64,000 nucleotides of DNA, from the NCBI GenBank assembly GCA_036555515.1, contig DATBLC010000417.1:17921-81920 (forward strand). The letters are read 5' to 3'. The DNA is from DATACQ01 sp036555515 (GTDB lineage Bacteria; Desulfobacterota; Binatia; UBA9968). The notes beneath the pieces were generated by a model. It was not told the DNA's origin. It was given only the letters and a program-made list of their open reading frames with translations, and ran no database searches. Shown piece by piece: positions 18,062 through 26,702 of this stretch (positions are counted from its first letter, which is position 1; every line of letters begins with the position of its first letter). Made by a program: the position numbers and the translations under genes.

Positions 18062-19270
18062 CTAAGATTCCGTCTTAATTTTGAGGCCATCCGCACGCAA
18101 TCCCGCGCAGATGCTCTCGATATGCTGCCGTCCCGTGGTTTCGAGGGTCAGCTCGACTTCCGTTTCACCGATGACGGTCTGGCCGAAGCCGCGGCTCTGG
18201 TTGATTTGCAGGATATTCGCGCCCAATGAGGCGAGCCGGTGCGCGAGCCGGGCGAGGGAGCCGGGCCGGTCGGAAATCACCACGAACAAGCGGGTCAATC
18301 GGCCGTCTTGAATGAGTCCTCTTTCGATGATCCGCGCGATTAGGTTCATGTCGATGTTGCCGCCGGATATTATGAGCCCGACGTTCTTGTTGCCGAGAGC
18401 GACTCGTCTGTTGACCAGCGCCGCCAATGGGGTTGCCGCCGCGCCTTCGGCGACGGTCTTTTCAATTTCCAGAAGCATCAAGACGGCGTTGGCGATCTCC
18501 CCTTCGCTCACCGTTACGATCTCGTCGACGAAGCGTTTCACGATAGGGACCGTTTCTTCGCCTGGCGCGCGCACGGCAATGCCGTCGGCAATGGTTGCGG
18601 CGGCGGGAACGCAAACGATTTGATCCTGCTCGAAGGTGAGCTTCATCGCTGCAATGGCTTCGGCCTGAACACCGATAAGGCGAATCGAGGGTTTTAGCGT
18701 CTTGAGGGCGAGGGCCACACCGGCGATCAAACCGCCGCCGCCCACAGGGACCAACACGGCGTCAAGGTCGGGATTTTGCTGGTACAGTTCCAGTCCGATG
18801 GTTCCCTGTCCGGCGATGATCAAAGGATGGTTAAACGCGTGAATAAAGGTAAGCCCCCGCTCATTGCTGATACGTTGGGCTTCCTGGAACGCGGCAGCGT
18901 AGTCTTCGCCGTAGAGCAAGGCTTGGGCGCCGTAGCGGCGCACCGAGCTCACTTTGATCAGCGGCGCCTGGAGCGGCATGACGATGGTCGCAGCGATACC
19001 CAAACGCCGGCTGTGAAACGCGACGGCCATGCCGTGATTGCCGGCGCTGGCGGCGATGACGCCGCGGCGGGCTTCATCCGAAGTGAGGGTTAAGAGCCGG
19101 TTGAGCGCGCCGCGTTCTTTGAATGACCCGGTCATCTGAAGATTCTCGAGCTTAAAATAAACTCGGCTACCGGTCATGCGGCTGATCGTTTCGGAATAGG
19201 GAAACGGCGAGAGATAGATTTGAGCCTTAATCCGTTCGCCGGCGTCTTCGATATCGGCAAAGCTGACCAT
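18062..19270 (-). CDS. threonine dehydratase (threonine ammonia-lyase) with ACT domain
   Basis: 402 residues. The PLP lysine is in TGSFKERGALN (Lys51), the phosphate-binding glycine loop is PVGGGGLIAG (near residue 180) and an ISGGNIDMN segment follows. The last 75 residues form an ACT domain (LFVVISDRPGSLARLAHRL), which usually binds isoleucine or valine for feedback control. The length and single ACT domain match the medium form that deaminates threonine (and serine) to 2-oxobutanoate. 2-Oxobutanoate is a source of propionyl-CoA, which links to the methylcitrate genes at 45.8-49.5 kb (inference). Confidence 0.9.
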   Translation of the reverse strand: MVSFADIEDAGERIKAQIYLSPFPYSETISRMTGSRVYFKLENLQMTGSFKERGALNRLLTLTSDEARRGVIAASAGNHGMAVAFHSRRLGIAATIVMPLQAPLIKVSSVRRYGAQALLYGEDYAAAFQEAQRISNERGLTFIHAFNHPLIIAGQGTIGLELYQQNPDLDAVLVPVGGGGLIAGVALALKTLKPSIRLIGVQAEAIAAMKLTFEQDQIVCVPAAATIADGIAVRAPGEETVPIVKRFVDEIVTVSEGEIANAVLMLLEIEKTVAEGAAATPLAALVNRRVALGNKNVGLIISGGNIDMNLIARIIERGLIQDGRLTRLFVVISDRPGSLARLAHRLASLGANILQINQSRGFGQTVIGETEVELTLETTGRQHIESICAGLRADGLKIKTES

Positions 19271-19413
19271 ATCGAGGCCACGTTAAAATGAAACTGTAGA
19301 GATACGCAAGCCGTTTCATTTGCTAACTCTATGAGCGTGTGGCAATGAATTCTGATGACGGTTAGCGCTGAATCCCGCCGAATAAACTAGTGGCTCCCAA
19401 GTAAGGCTCCTTC

Positions 19414-20538
19414 ATGGAACTCCAGGACAAACTTTCCACCGCCGACTTGTCCCGTTATCGGCAGAACTATCTGGTTGAGATGGATGGCATTACGCTTTAT
19501 CGCTCGCTGGCACAGGCCGAGAAAGACAAAGAGCGCGTGGCAATTTTCGAGAGAATGGCGCGGATCGAGGAGCGCCATGCGCAAAGATGGGCGCGGCTCT
19601 TGCAGCAGGCGGGCGCCGCTGTTCCTACTTACCGGTTGAGCCTGCGCGTGCGACTGCTCCGGTGGATGGCGCGCCGGTTCGGCACCCACAGAGTCTTGCC
19701 GATCATCAGCGCCATGGAAGGTCGCGACGACGCCGGCTACCTCAACCAACCTGAGGCCGAAGGGCTCCCGGCGCAAGAACGGGCCCATAGCCGGGCATTG
19801 CGCGCCATGGAGCCGGGAGTGTCAAGCCGGCAGACGATCGCGGGCCGCGAAGGCCACATGCTACTGCAGGGCGGAAGCTTGCGCGCCGCGGTGTTCGGCA
19901 TCAATGACGGCCTGGTTTCCAATTTTAGTCTGGTCATGGGATTTGCTGGGGCGGAAGCGAAGCCGGAATATATCTTACTGGCGGGAGTAGCCGGGTTATT
20001 GGCCGGTTCGTTCTCCATGGCGGCGGGTGAATATGTCTCCATGCGCGCGCAACGAGAACTGTTCGAGCAGCAGATCAAAATGGAAAAAGAAGAACTCGAA
20101 ATGTCTCCAAAGGAGGAGGAAGAAGAGCTCTCGCTTATCTATCAGGCCAAAGGCATACCGGAGCACGAGGCTGCTCTGCTCGCCCGTCGTATCATCGCCA
20201 ATCCAAGCATCGCCATCGACACTTTAGCGCGGGAAGAGCTTGGCCTCGATCCATCGGAGTTGGGATCGCCGTGGGTGGCGGCGGTCACTTCATTCTTGGC
20301 TTTTGTCATGGGTGCCTTGGTGCCCGTGATTCCTTATCTGTTTGCCTCCGGTTCGCCAGCGTGGGGCGCCAGCATCCTTTTAAGCTGTCTGGCATTGTTT
20401 GCCATCGGAGCCGTGATTTCCATCTTTACCGCGCGCGGGCCGATTCTCAGCGGATTGCGTATGGCGGGCATCGGTTTGTTGGCTTCCGGCGTCACCTTCG
20501 GCGCCGGCTGGCTCTTTGGCGTCACCGTGGCTGGTTAG
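19414..20538 (+). CDS. ferritin-like/VIT1 fusion membrane protein (MbfA/Erv type)
   Basis: 374 residues. The N-terminal ~140 residues are a ferritin-like (erythrin/rubrerythrin) helical domain with an IEERHAQRWARLL helix carrying the E-x-x-H pair. The C-terminal ~220 residues are a VIT1/CCC1 transporter: FGINDGLVSNFSLVMGF, then AGSFSMAAGEYVSMRAQRE, a charged cytosolic helix rich in Glu (MEKEELEMSPKEEEEEL), and three more membrane segments. In MbfA this arrangement exports iron and protects against iron plus peroxide. It acts in the inner membrane. It stands alone between the threonine dehydratase and phoA-like genes. Confidence 0.9.
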   Translation: MELQDKLSTADLSRYRQNYLVEMDGITLYRSLAQAEKDKERVAIFERMARIEERHAQRWARLLQQAGAAVPTYRLSLRVRLLRWMARRFGTHRVLPIISAMEGRDDAGYLNQPEAEGLPAQERAHSRALRAMEPGVSSRQTIAGREGHMLLQGGSLRAAVFGINDGLVSNFSLVMGFAGAEAKPEYILLAGVAGLLAGSFSMAAGEYVSMRAQRELFEQQIKMEKEELEMSPKEEEEELSLIYQAKGIPEHEAALLARRIIANPSIAIDTLAREELGLDPSELGSPWVAAVTSFLAFVMGALVPVIPYLFASGSPAWGASILLSCLALFAIGAVISIFTARGPILSGLRMAGIGLLASGVTFGAGWLFGVTVAG

Positions 20539-20555
20539 CGGTCAAAAGAACGACG

Positions 20556-22016
20556 CTATTTTAGATTGGTCCAATGCTCCTTAGTGTCGAGAATTCCCAG
20601 CAACTTTTTACCGAAATCGGCGTTGTCGTAGTATCCGGCAAACCGTTCGGCGCCGGCCCCGAGGGCGGCGACGAATACGGGTTGGTTCGTGTGCGAGGTC
20701 GTCTGCCAATAGATCTGCGTGTGGTTCGCGATCATCATGCCGAGGGCATTGGCGATCGGATCCACATAGATCGATCGTGACACGGGCTGGTGTTTCAGTA
20801 TTGCTTCTCTGTATTCAGGCGCGAGGGTAAAGCCGTTGAAATGCTCGCGCAAGAGTCTGTCGATACTTTCAGACGGCGGATTGCGCCCCAGTGAGAGTGA
20901 CGCTTTTTTCAACGAGATATTGATCGATTGAATCTTCTTCAGGTCCCGCACCGTTCCCGCCGCTTGATTGCCGTCGCGGCTGCTGTTGAGCTCCTTGAGG
21001 GCCATGGTAAATCCCAATCCCCCAGTTTCGTGATCGGACGTTGCGATGATCAGGGTCTCGCGCGGGTATTTCTTGTAGAACTCGTAGGCCAATCCGACGG
21101 CCCGATCGAACTCCCGGAAGTCGTGTATGACTGAAGCGACATCGGAAAGGTGTCCAGCGGAGTCGGTGTTTTCGGTCTCGATAAACGCGAAAAAACCGCC
21201 TGGGTTATTATCGTGAAGCCGGCGAATCGTCGCCCGCGTCATGTCGTAGACGGAGGGCTCCCTCTCTTTGTCTCGGTCGATTTCAAAGTTCATCTCACTA
21301 AGGCTGAAGAGGCCGAGGATTTTGCCGCTCCGAACATCTTCGAGTTCGCGCTTGTTGGAGACTTGTTGATAACCCTTCTTCACAAACAACGCGGCCACGT
21401 CCACCTCATCTTTTCGGCGGCTGCCGGGCTTGCTCCGGGGCAGGAAATGTTCCTGGCCGCCGCCCATCAGCACGTCGGGCTCGAGTTCGAGATAGCGGTC
21501 CACGATCGCCGCAAAATCGCGCCGGTTCGGCACATGGCAAACAAACGCAGCCGGGCTGGCATCGTAGACTGTCGAGTTGGTCACCAGTCCAATCTTGAGG
21601 CCGCGTTGCTTGGCGACTTCCATTGCGGTGGTGGGCACGGTGCCATCGGCGCAGACGCCCAAAGCGCCGATTTTCGCCTTGCAACCACTCGCCAGCGCCG
21701 TAGCGGCGGCCGCCGAATCTGTCGATAGCGAATTCGCCGCGTGTGTGGTCATGAGCCCCACGAAGCCTTCAGTCATGATCTTGTCGGTGATAACCATTCC
21801 TTCGCCGAGTAATTCCCGGTTGTATTGGCGGGTGATCTCCAGGTGCGTGGTTCCGGCGCCGTCGGCGAGGAAAAGAAAAATATATTGCGGGGCCGCACCC
21901 GCGCCGACCGGGTTGCCCTGGCCGGTAGCGTGTTCAGGGGCAAGCCCGGAGCAGGAGAAACTGAATAGCGTCAAGGCGCCGGCAAGGGCGGCTAAAAGTC
22001 GAAGCGGTGATTTCAT
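20556..22016 (-). CDS. alkaline phosphatase, PhoA family, exported
   Basis: 486 residues from the ATG at 22016; another ATG lies 12 nt upstream and the frame is open much further. The signal peptide is LLAALAGALTLFSFSCSG, with a cysteine that could be lipidated although the lipobox is poor. Catalytic features: LFLADGAGTTHLE (first metal Asp), STDSAAAATALASG (nucleophile Ser after Asp), FIETENTDSAGH, and ATSDHETGGLGF (metal Asp-His). It is periplasmic or anchored to the outer membrane and releases phosphate from monoesters. It ends 18 bp from the convergent ferritin/VIT1 gene and lies 21 bp downstream of the phosphatidylcholine synthase gene. Confidence 0.9.
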   Translation of the reverse strand: MKSPLRLLAALAGALTLFSFSCSGLAPEHATGQGNPVGAGAAPQYIFLFLADGAGTTHLEITRQYNRELLGEGMVITDKIMTEGFVGLMTTHAANSLSTDSAAAATALASGCKAKIGALGVCADGTVPTTAMEVAKQRGLKIGLVTNSTVYDASPAAFVCHVPNRRDFAAIVDRYLELEPDVLMGGGQEHFLPRSKPGSRRKDEVDVAALFVKKGYQQVSNKRELEDVRSGKILGLFSLSEMNFEIDRDKEREPSVYDMTRATIRRLHDNNPGGFFAFIETENTDSAGHLSDVASVIHDFREFDRAVGLAYEFYKKYPRETLIIATSDHETGGLGFTMALKELNSSRDGNQAAGTVRDLKKIQSINISLKKASLSLGRNPPSESIDRLLREHFNGFTLAPEYREAILKHQPVSRSIYVDPIANALGMMIANHTQIYWQTTSHTNQPVFVAALGAGAERFAGYYDNADFGKKLLGILDTKEHWTNLK

Positions 22017-22036
22017 TTTAGTCCTCATTAGTACCC

Positions 22037-22732
22037 TCAGACCGTCGCCCGGCGCAGCTGCAGCCAAAGTGATAGACAAGCATAGTATACAGGATAGGCG
22101 AGGGAGGCAAATACGATCGTCGCCGGCGGTTCGGGCAGCCGGTAGATGATAAACAAAAGCGCGATACCCCAAGCAACGCCAAGAAAGTTCGTTTGACCGC
22201 GAAAGCGCGGGCTTCGGCTCGGATAAATGTACCTCAGGGGTACGAAGACCAGGATCGAAAGAATGATGAGTAGAAAAGCATTGATCCATACTGGCGTCTT
22301 CAAAACGTAGAAATAGAAGGCGACAATATTCCAATAGGACGGGAAACCGAGAAAGAAGCAATCCGCGGTTTTGGCGTCCCGTTGGCAAAAGCCATAGGCG
22401 CTAGCCACGAGCGGCAGGGCGGCGAGCCAGCGCGCGTCTAGCGGCGGCAATAAATCCGCTTTCAGCAGCAACAAACAGGGGACGATGGCGTAGTTCAGGT
22501 AATCGACTATGTCTTCCAGGCGATCACCGTCGAACCAGGGAATCAGTTCTTTGACGCGTGCGGCGCGGGCCAAGGTACCATCGCTGGCGTCAATCGCGAC
22601 CGCCAGGAACATCAGCCAAAACGCCTGTCTGAAATCGCCGTTTTCGATTGTCAGGACGGCAACCAAGGCCACGACCGCTCCGATGCCGGTGTAGAGATGG
22701 ACGCACCAGGCGCACACGAGGCGAGCGGTCAT
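22037..22732 (-). CDS. pcs: phosphatidylcholine synthase (CDP-alcohol phosphotransferase)
   Basis: 231 residues from the ATG at 22732, close to the ~240 of characterised Pcs. The CDP-alcohol phosphotransferase motif is present as DASDGTLARAARVKEL...DGDRLEDIVDY, matching D-x2-D-G-x2-A-R-x8-G-x3-D-x3-D. Seven or so membrane helices follow. The NYAIVP segment after the motif is typical of Pcs rather than of phosphatidylserine or glycerophosphate synthases. It condenses choline with CDP-diacylglycerol in the inner membrane. The GST gene ends 10 bp upstream on the same strand, and the open frame runs back into it. Confidence 0.85.
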   Translation of the reverse strand: MTARLVCAWCVHLYTGIGAVVALVAVLTIENGDFRQAFWLMFLAVAIDASDGTLARAARVKELIPWFDGDRLEDIVDYLNYAIVPCLLLLKADLLPPLDARWLAALPLVASAYGFCQRDAKTADCFFLGFPSYWNIVAFYFYVLKTPVWINAFLLIILSILVFVPLRYIYPSRSPRFRGQTNFLGVAWGIALLFIIYRLPEPPATIVFASLAYPVYYACLSLWLQLRRATV

Positions 22733-22742
22733 TTCTCTGGTT

Positions 22743-23348
22743 TTATGACGCCGAGGCGGCGAAACTGGGCCGGGCCTTAAGGCGTGTAATCCAGGCCAGG
22801 ATGTTCTTATATTTAGCATCAACCGGGAACTGAATGCGGTCGAGAGAATCGATATTGGGGTAAAAAGCGATGTCCGCGAGGCTGAACTCGCCTGCCAGAT
22901 ATTCCCGTCCCTGGAGTTCCTTTTCGATCCGCTCCAAGCACTCGGTGAGCTTAGCTCTGGCTGAATCGATGACCTTTTGATCCCTTTCACCCTCGGGCTT
23001 GCGCAGCTCTCGGTTGAGCTGACCGGCGGCGGGATTGAAGTGGTTGTCGCGCAGGTCTTCCATCAAACGGGCTTGGGCACGGCCTTCAGAGTCCTTCGGC
23101 ATCAGCGCGGGGTATGGGTATTCGTCTTCGAGATACTCATTGATGATTGTTGAATCGTAGAGAATGAAGCCCTCATCGTCCAAGGCTGGCACCAGACCAA
23201 AAGGATGAATTTTTAAATATTCCGGGCTCTTCTGTTCCTTTTTTGAAAGGTCGACATTAACTCGCTCAAATTCTAATCCTTTTTCGATGAGTGCAGCACG
23301 TACTTTGCGCGAATGACTCGAGGGGCCATAGCTGTAGAGCTTGATCAT
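22743..23348 (-). CDS. glutathione S-transferase family protein
   Basis: 201 residues, ATG preceded by AAGGAGGGTAAACGCTA. The thioredoxin-like N-terminal domain has YSYGPSSHSRKVRAALIEKGL, the cis-proline VPALDDEG, and the glutathione-contact ILYDSTIINEYLE. The all-helical C-terminal domain starts near residue 90. The catalytic position appears to be Ser or Tyr rather than Cys. Cytosolic conjugating enzyme or thioltransferase; substrate unknown. First gene of a GST-pcs-phosphatase unit on the minus strand. Confidence 0.85.
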   Translation of the reverse strand: MIKLYSYGPSSHSRKVRAALIEKGLEFERVNVDLSKKEQKSPEYLKIHPFGLVPALDDEGFILYDSTIINEYLEDEYPYPALMPKDSEGRAQARLMEDLRDNHFNPAAGQLNRELRKPEGERDQKVIDSARAKLTECLERIEKELQGREYLAGEFSLADIAFYPNIDSLDRIQFPVDAKYKNILAWITRLKARPSFAASAS

Positions 23349-23618
23349 TAGCGTTTACCCTCCTTGGACGAAAAGCATTTTAACACAAGGTTTTTGGCGC
23401 TGCGAGCATTTTGCCATAATTTGTCGGCAAATTGTTGTTACGTCCAAGCAAAAAGCGCACAAAAGTAACAAAGGAAGACCTGTAATCCGATCGGTCCAGG
23501 AGCCAATCGAAGATTCGAGACATCTTCGAACGGAGTGATGGAAGAGCGTAGTAGAGAATCGAAGGAAGTCCAGCTCCACGCCGACGACGAGGCCCAGGGT
23601 CAAGGGTCGGCTACTGGG
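23349..23618. other. 270-bp gap, no gene seen
   Basis: It lies between the GST start and the M28 peptidase stop. It carries the GST promoter region. No repeat, RNA gene or coding frame with conserved character is seen. Confidence 0.4.
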
Positions 23619-25478
23619 CTAGCCGCGGGCCGCTAACGTGGCCTTTACGGTTTGCGGCAAGCCCGCACGTAGCACGACGATTTCGACTTCGTCGCCCGGC
23701 GTTCTCGCGCTGAGTTGCCCCATGAGGTCTTCGATGTTTTGAATTTTGGCGCCGGCGAATTCAACGATTACATCGCCCTCGCGCAAGCCCGCGCGCGCCG
23801 CCGGACTTCCGGGAGAGACGCCGGAGAGCTTCACGCCGCCTTCGTCGCCGTCGTAATCAGGGATGCTGCCCAGATAGGTTCTAATGGCCGGTGCATCGGC
23901 TGCTTCGGTGCCGGGTGGGCGCGACGGCAATGCCACAAACTGCAGTGGAGCAGTGCCATTGGCGATGCGCCAAATTGTCCCCAGCACCAGATTGCCGACT
24001 CGATACATGCCGTCGTAATTTAGCTTGTCCCAGGTGTCGCTGGGGCGGTGATAGTCGGCATGAGAGCCGGTGAAAAAATGCAGTACTGGGATTTTTTTGT
24101 TGTAGAACGTTAAATTGTCGCTGCGGCCAATGCCGTCAGACTCGCGTATTTTCAGCCCCACCCTACGCGCTTCCGTGGCGACGATGCCGCTGAGCGCCTG
24201 CGCCGAACGCGCGCCGAAGACGGTCACGCTGTCATCTCGGAGCCGCCCCACCATATCGAGATTAATCATTGCCTTTGCGGTTGAGAGCGCCAGGGACGGA
24301 TCGTTGACGTAGCGCCGGGAGCCGAATAGGCCGAGTTCCTCTCCGGAAAAAGCGACGAAGACGGTGGTGCGCGCCGGTTTAGGGTTGGCGCTTGCCAGCT
24401 GTTCGGCCAGATGCAAGAGCACGGCAGTGCCGGAAGCGTTGTCATCCGCGCCGTGGTGAATCTCCCCTTCGGTACTTGAATCGCGCGTCCCATAATGCCC
24501 CAAGCCCAGGTGGTCGTAATGGGCGCCGATGACGATATGCTCGTTCTTCAGATGCGGATCCGAGCCGGGAAGAATTCCGACGATATTGTCTGCCCGTGCG
24601 CGAATCTCTTCGAGGGTTACCGTAAGTGCGACATGGGCGCCGGGCAACGCCATCGACGCTGGGCGTCCGGTGTCATCGATCTTTTCCTTCAAAGCCGCCA
24701 ACGACACGCCGTGGGCTTCGAGCCACTGTGCGACCACGCGCCGCTTGGCCTGCGCTGCGATGATGCTGCCGCCGCCGCGCGAAAGGCTGCGGCGCAGCGG
24801 AATAAGCTCGCGTTGTTCGGCGCTGTCGTGACGGAGATCGACGAGAATCATTGCCGCCGCGCCATGCTCCCGAGCATTGTTAGCCTTGGCACGCAGCGCG
24901 GCGTGGTTTGAGTATTGCGGGGCTTTGCGGAACGGGCTTCTGTCGTTTTTCGGCGGCGGCTCATAGCGCAGGACGATGACGATCTTGTCCTTTACGTCGA
25001 CACCTTCGTAATCGTCATAACCGTAATCCTTCGCCGTGACGCCATAGCCGACGAACACCAGCCCGCCATCGGCTTTGCCGGGGGCGGAAAAACCGAGCGG
25101 GATCCAGTCTTCATAAAGCTCGAGTGCCGCGCCGCCCGCGCGCAGCAAAGAGGGCTCAGTGACTCTTACACCGGCAACGACGTCGAAGGATTGCAGATAA
25201 CCGTCGTTGTTGCCTCCCGGGAGCAATCCATATCGGCCGAACTCCCGCGCGATGTAGTCGCGGGCGAGCTTGATACCGGGCGTGTCAACGCCGCGACCCG
25301 TAAGTTTGCCCGACGCCAAATAGCGCGCGTGGGCGCGCAGTGAATCCAGCGCCGACGGAGGCGCGGCGGGAATTTCCAGCGCGGAAGCACAAAGCCAGGT
25401 CAATAGAATCAGACAACACGCGAGCGCCGCGGCTTGGTTGCGCTGAAAAATTCTCTTAACTACTTGGCTCATCGGCAT
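23619..25478 (-). CDS. exported M28 metallopeptidase with PDZ domain
   Basis: 619 residues from the ATG at 25478; the frame is open to 25559. A Sec signal follows the start (AAALACCLILLTWLCASALE). A protease-associated domain occupies about residues 90-240. The M28 core has the zinc ligands in order: IVIGAHYDHLGLG, HHGADDNASGTAVLL, FSGEELGLFGSRR, INLDMVGRL and FTGSHADYHRPSDTWDK. The last ~90 residues are a PDZ domain (VKLSGVSPGSPAARAGLREGD). Periplasmic or secreted aminopeptidase. Not obviously in an operon; the Sec-glutaredoxin gene starts 186 bp away on the other strand. Confidence 0.9.
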   Translation of the reverse strand: MPMSQVVKRIFQRNQAAALACCLILLTWLCASALEIPAAPPSALDSLRAHARYLASGKLTGRGVDTPGIKLARDYIAREFGRYGLLPGGNNDGYLQSFDVVAGVRVTEPSLLRAGGAALELYEDWIPLGFSAPGKADGGLVFVGYGVTAKDYGYDDYEGVDVKDKIVIVLRYEPPPKNDRSPFRKAPQYSNHAALRAKANNAREHGAAAMILVDLRHDSAEQRELIPLRRSLSRGGGSIIAAQAKRRVVAQWLEAHGVSLAALKEKIDDTGRPASMALPGAHVALTVTLEEIRARADNIVGILPGSDPHLKNEHIVIGAHYDHLGLGHYGTRDSSTEGEIHHGADDNASGTAVLLHLAEQLASANPKPARTTVFVAFSGEELGLFGSRRYVNDPSLALSTAKAMINLDMVGRLRDDSVTVFGARSAQALSGIVATEARRVGLKIRESDGIGRSDNLTFYNKKIPVLHFFTGSHADYHRPSDTWDKLNYDGMYRVGNLVLGTIWRIANGTAPLQFVALPSRPPGTEAADAPAIRTYLGSIPDYDGDEGGVKLSGVSPGSPAARAGLREGDVIVEFAGAKIQNIEDLMGQLSARTPGDEVEIVVLRAGLPQTVKATLAARG

Positions 25479-25663
25479 TGATGCGCTTAGCGCTGGCCTG
25501 TAGAGAAAATTAGCAGACCCGAAAATCCAGATCAATGCTAAATTAAAAAGAGACCACAACGCTTCAGCAAATCGTTTTCAGGGCGACGCGTTCCCTTTGG
25601 CACCGGGACTGGACGTGGTATTATGATGGCGGTTCAATTTTTAAGAGTGGAGGTCTTTGAAAC

Positions 25664-25897
25664 ATGGCGAGATCGGTTGTCGTTTACACGCAACCCGGCT
25701 GAGGGCCCTGCCATAAGGAGGTAGAGTTTCTATCTCAGATGGGCGTCAGCTTCGTGGAAAAAAACGTACGCGCCGACAAAGCGGCGTTGCAGGAACTGCT
25801 CGAAAAAGGATTTCAAAGCACGCCGGTCACGATCATCGACGGCGAGTCAGTAGTCGGCTTCGACCAGCAAAAAATCTCCAAGCTTTTGGGTCTATAA
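25664..25897 (+). CDS. glutaredoxin-like selenoprotein (in-frame UGA, U-G-P-C active site)
   Basis: 77 residues with the UGA at 25700-25702 read as selenocysteine 13. The ATG is preceded by GTGGAGGTCTTTGAAAC. The frame reads VVVYTQPG-U-GPCHKEVEFL, so UGA falls on the first Cys of the redox C-x-x-C; Cys16 is kept. Downstream come the normal glutaredoxin/NrdH features: FVEKNVR, the cis-proline STPVTII and the GFDQQKISKLLG end. A hairpin fitting a bacterial SECIS element begins 15 nt after the UGA (separate entry). Ordinary gene finders would miss this gene or begin after the stop. The alternative is a nonsense mutation or sequencing error, but the whole frame is otherwise intact. Selenium insertion genes are outside the window. 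Confidence 0.8.
25718..25736 (+). promoter_or_regulatory. candidate bacterial SECIS hairpin of glutaredoxin selenoprotein
   Basis: Arms GAGGTAG (25718-25724) and CTATCTC (25730-25736) pair over 7 bp with one G-U, closing the loop AGTTT. The loop starts 22 nt after the UGA and has G in its first two positions, both as expected of bacterial SECIS elements. Confidence 0.65.
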
Positions 25898-26053
25898 CGC
25901 TAGGGAGCGAGAAGTGAAATTCTGCGGTGATCTCGAATTCGCGAATTGACAAGACAATAGGGTCTTCCACGAATGGGACAAAGGGTTTGGATGGTTGTGC
26001 AAAAAGGATTCGGATATCTAACCGCAGAGCCGCAGGTCGTATTAAAAAATAGC

Positions 26054-26147
26054 CATTCGCCCTTCGACGTGCTCAGGACGAACGGCTAGTACTTGAATTA
26101 TCAATTACGCCATCCCGTTCGTGCTGAGGCCCTCGAAGCATGAACGG
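26054..26147. repeat. REP-like palindromic repeats, two inverted units
   Basis: Two related units face each other: CCCTTCGACGTGCTCAGGAC followed by GAACGG (26062-26085), and CCGTTCGTGCTGAGGCCCTC followed by GAAGCATGAACGG (26115-26147). The TTCGAC...CTCAGGACGAACGG form is a widespread intergenic palindrome type in proteobacteria. It lies between the Sec-glutaredoxin and the Tat amidohydrolase, in a gap (25898-26435) with no gene. Confidence 0.65.
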
Positions 26148-26176
26148 ATTTTTTCTCACGACCGCATAGGACGGGG

Positions 26177-26220
26177 AATTGGAAAATTTCGAATTGCGAA
26201 ATTCGAATTTCCGAGTTTTA
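26177..26220. repeat. AT-rich degenerate repeat, GAATTTC type
   Basis: Alternating GAATTGG, AAATTTC, GAATTGC, GAAATTC and GAATTTC units form an imperfect self-complementary run just before MITE copy B. Confidence 0.4.
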
Positions 26221-26435
26221 CTCTGCGACCTGGGCGTCTCTGTGGTGAAATCACTTTTTGTTGCGGCTTTACAACGTTGCGTTCCCGTCTGGTTTCCTGG
26301 TCCCGATCGTGAGCTTTGCTCGCTCATGCCCGCTCGCTCGTAGAGCATTTCCGATGGTGTGGGCGCGTCGTCCTGGAAGAGTACCTCGCCCGTCGGCGGG
26401 CTCTCGTGCGCAAAGCAGTTTTTGTTCGGCGTATG

Positions 26436-26702
26436 AACCCGGATTCCGCAGTTGCGCTCAGCAGGAAGCGCGAGGCGGGAACCCTCACCGTAGCAAAGTC
26501 TCAGCCGAAGGCTGATCCGCCTGTGGCGGAGATGCCGTCTGCCTCTAAGCAAAGATCGATCAGTGGTGCGGTGAAAGCCAGTTCAGCCTGATAACGAGGA
26601 AACGCCAAAGTCCAAAATGACTTTGAAATTTCACAGTTGGACGCCTTCGCTACTCCAGGGTTCTAACTCGCTTCCGGGCTACTCAGTGTAACTGCGGGAT
26701 GA
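26436..26702 (-). mobile_element. MITE-like element, copy B (reversed)
   Basis: The left end AACCCGGATTCCGCAGTT is perfect. The right end is degraded (AACTGCGGGATGAAT). Orientation is opposite to copies A, C and E. The right end overlaps the ATG at 26699 of the next gene. Confidence 0.75.
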
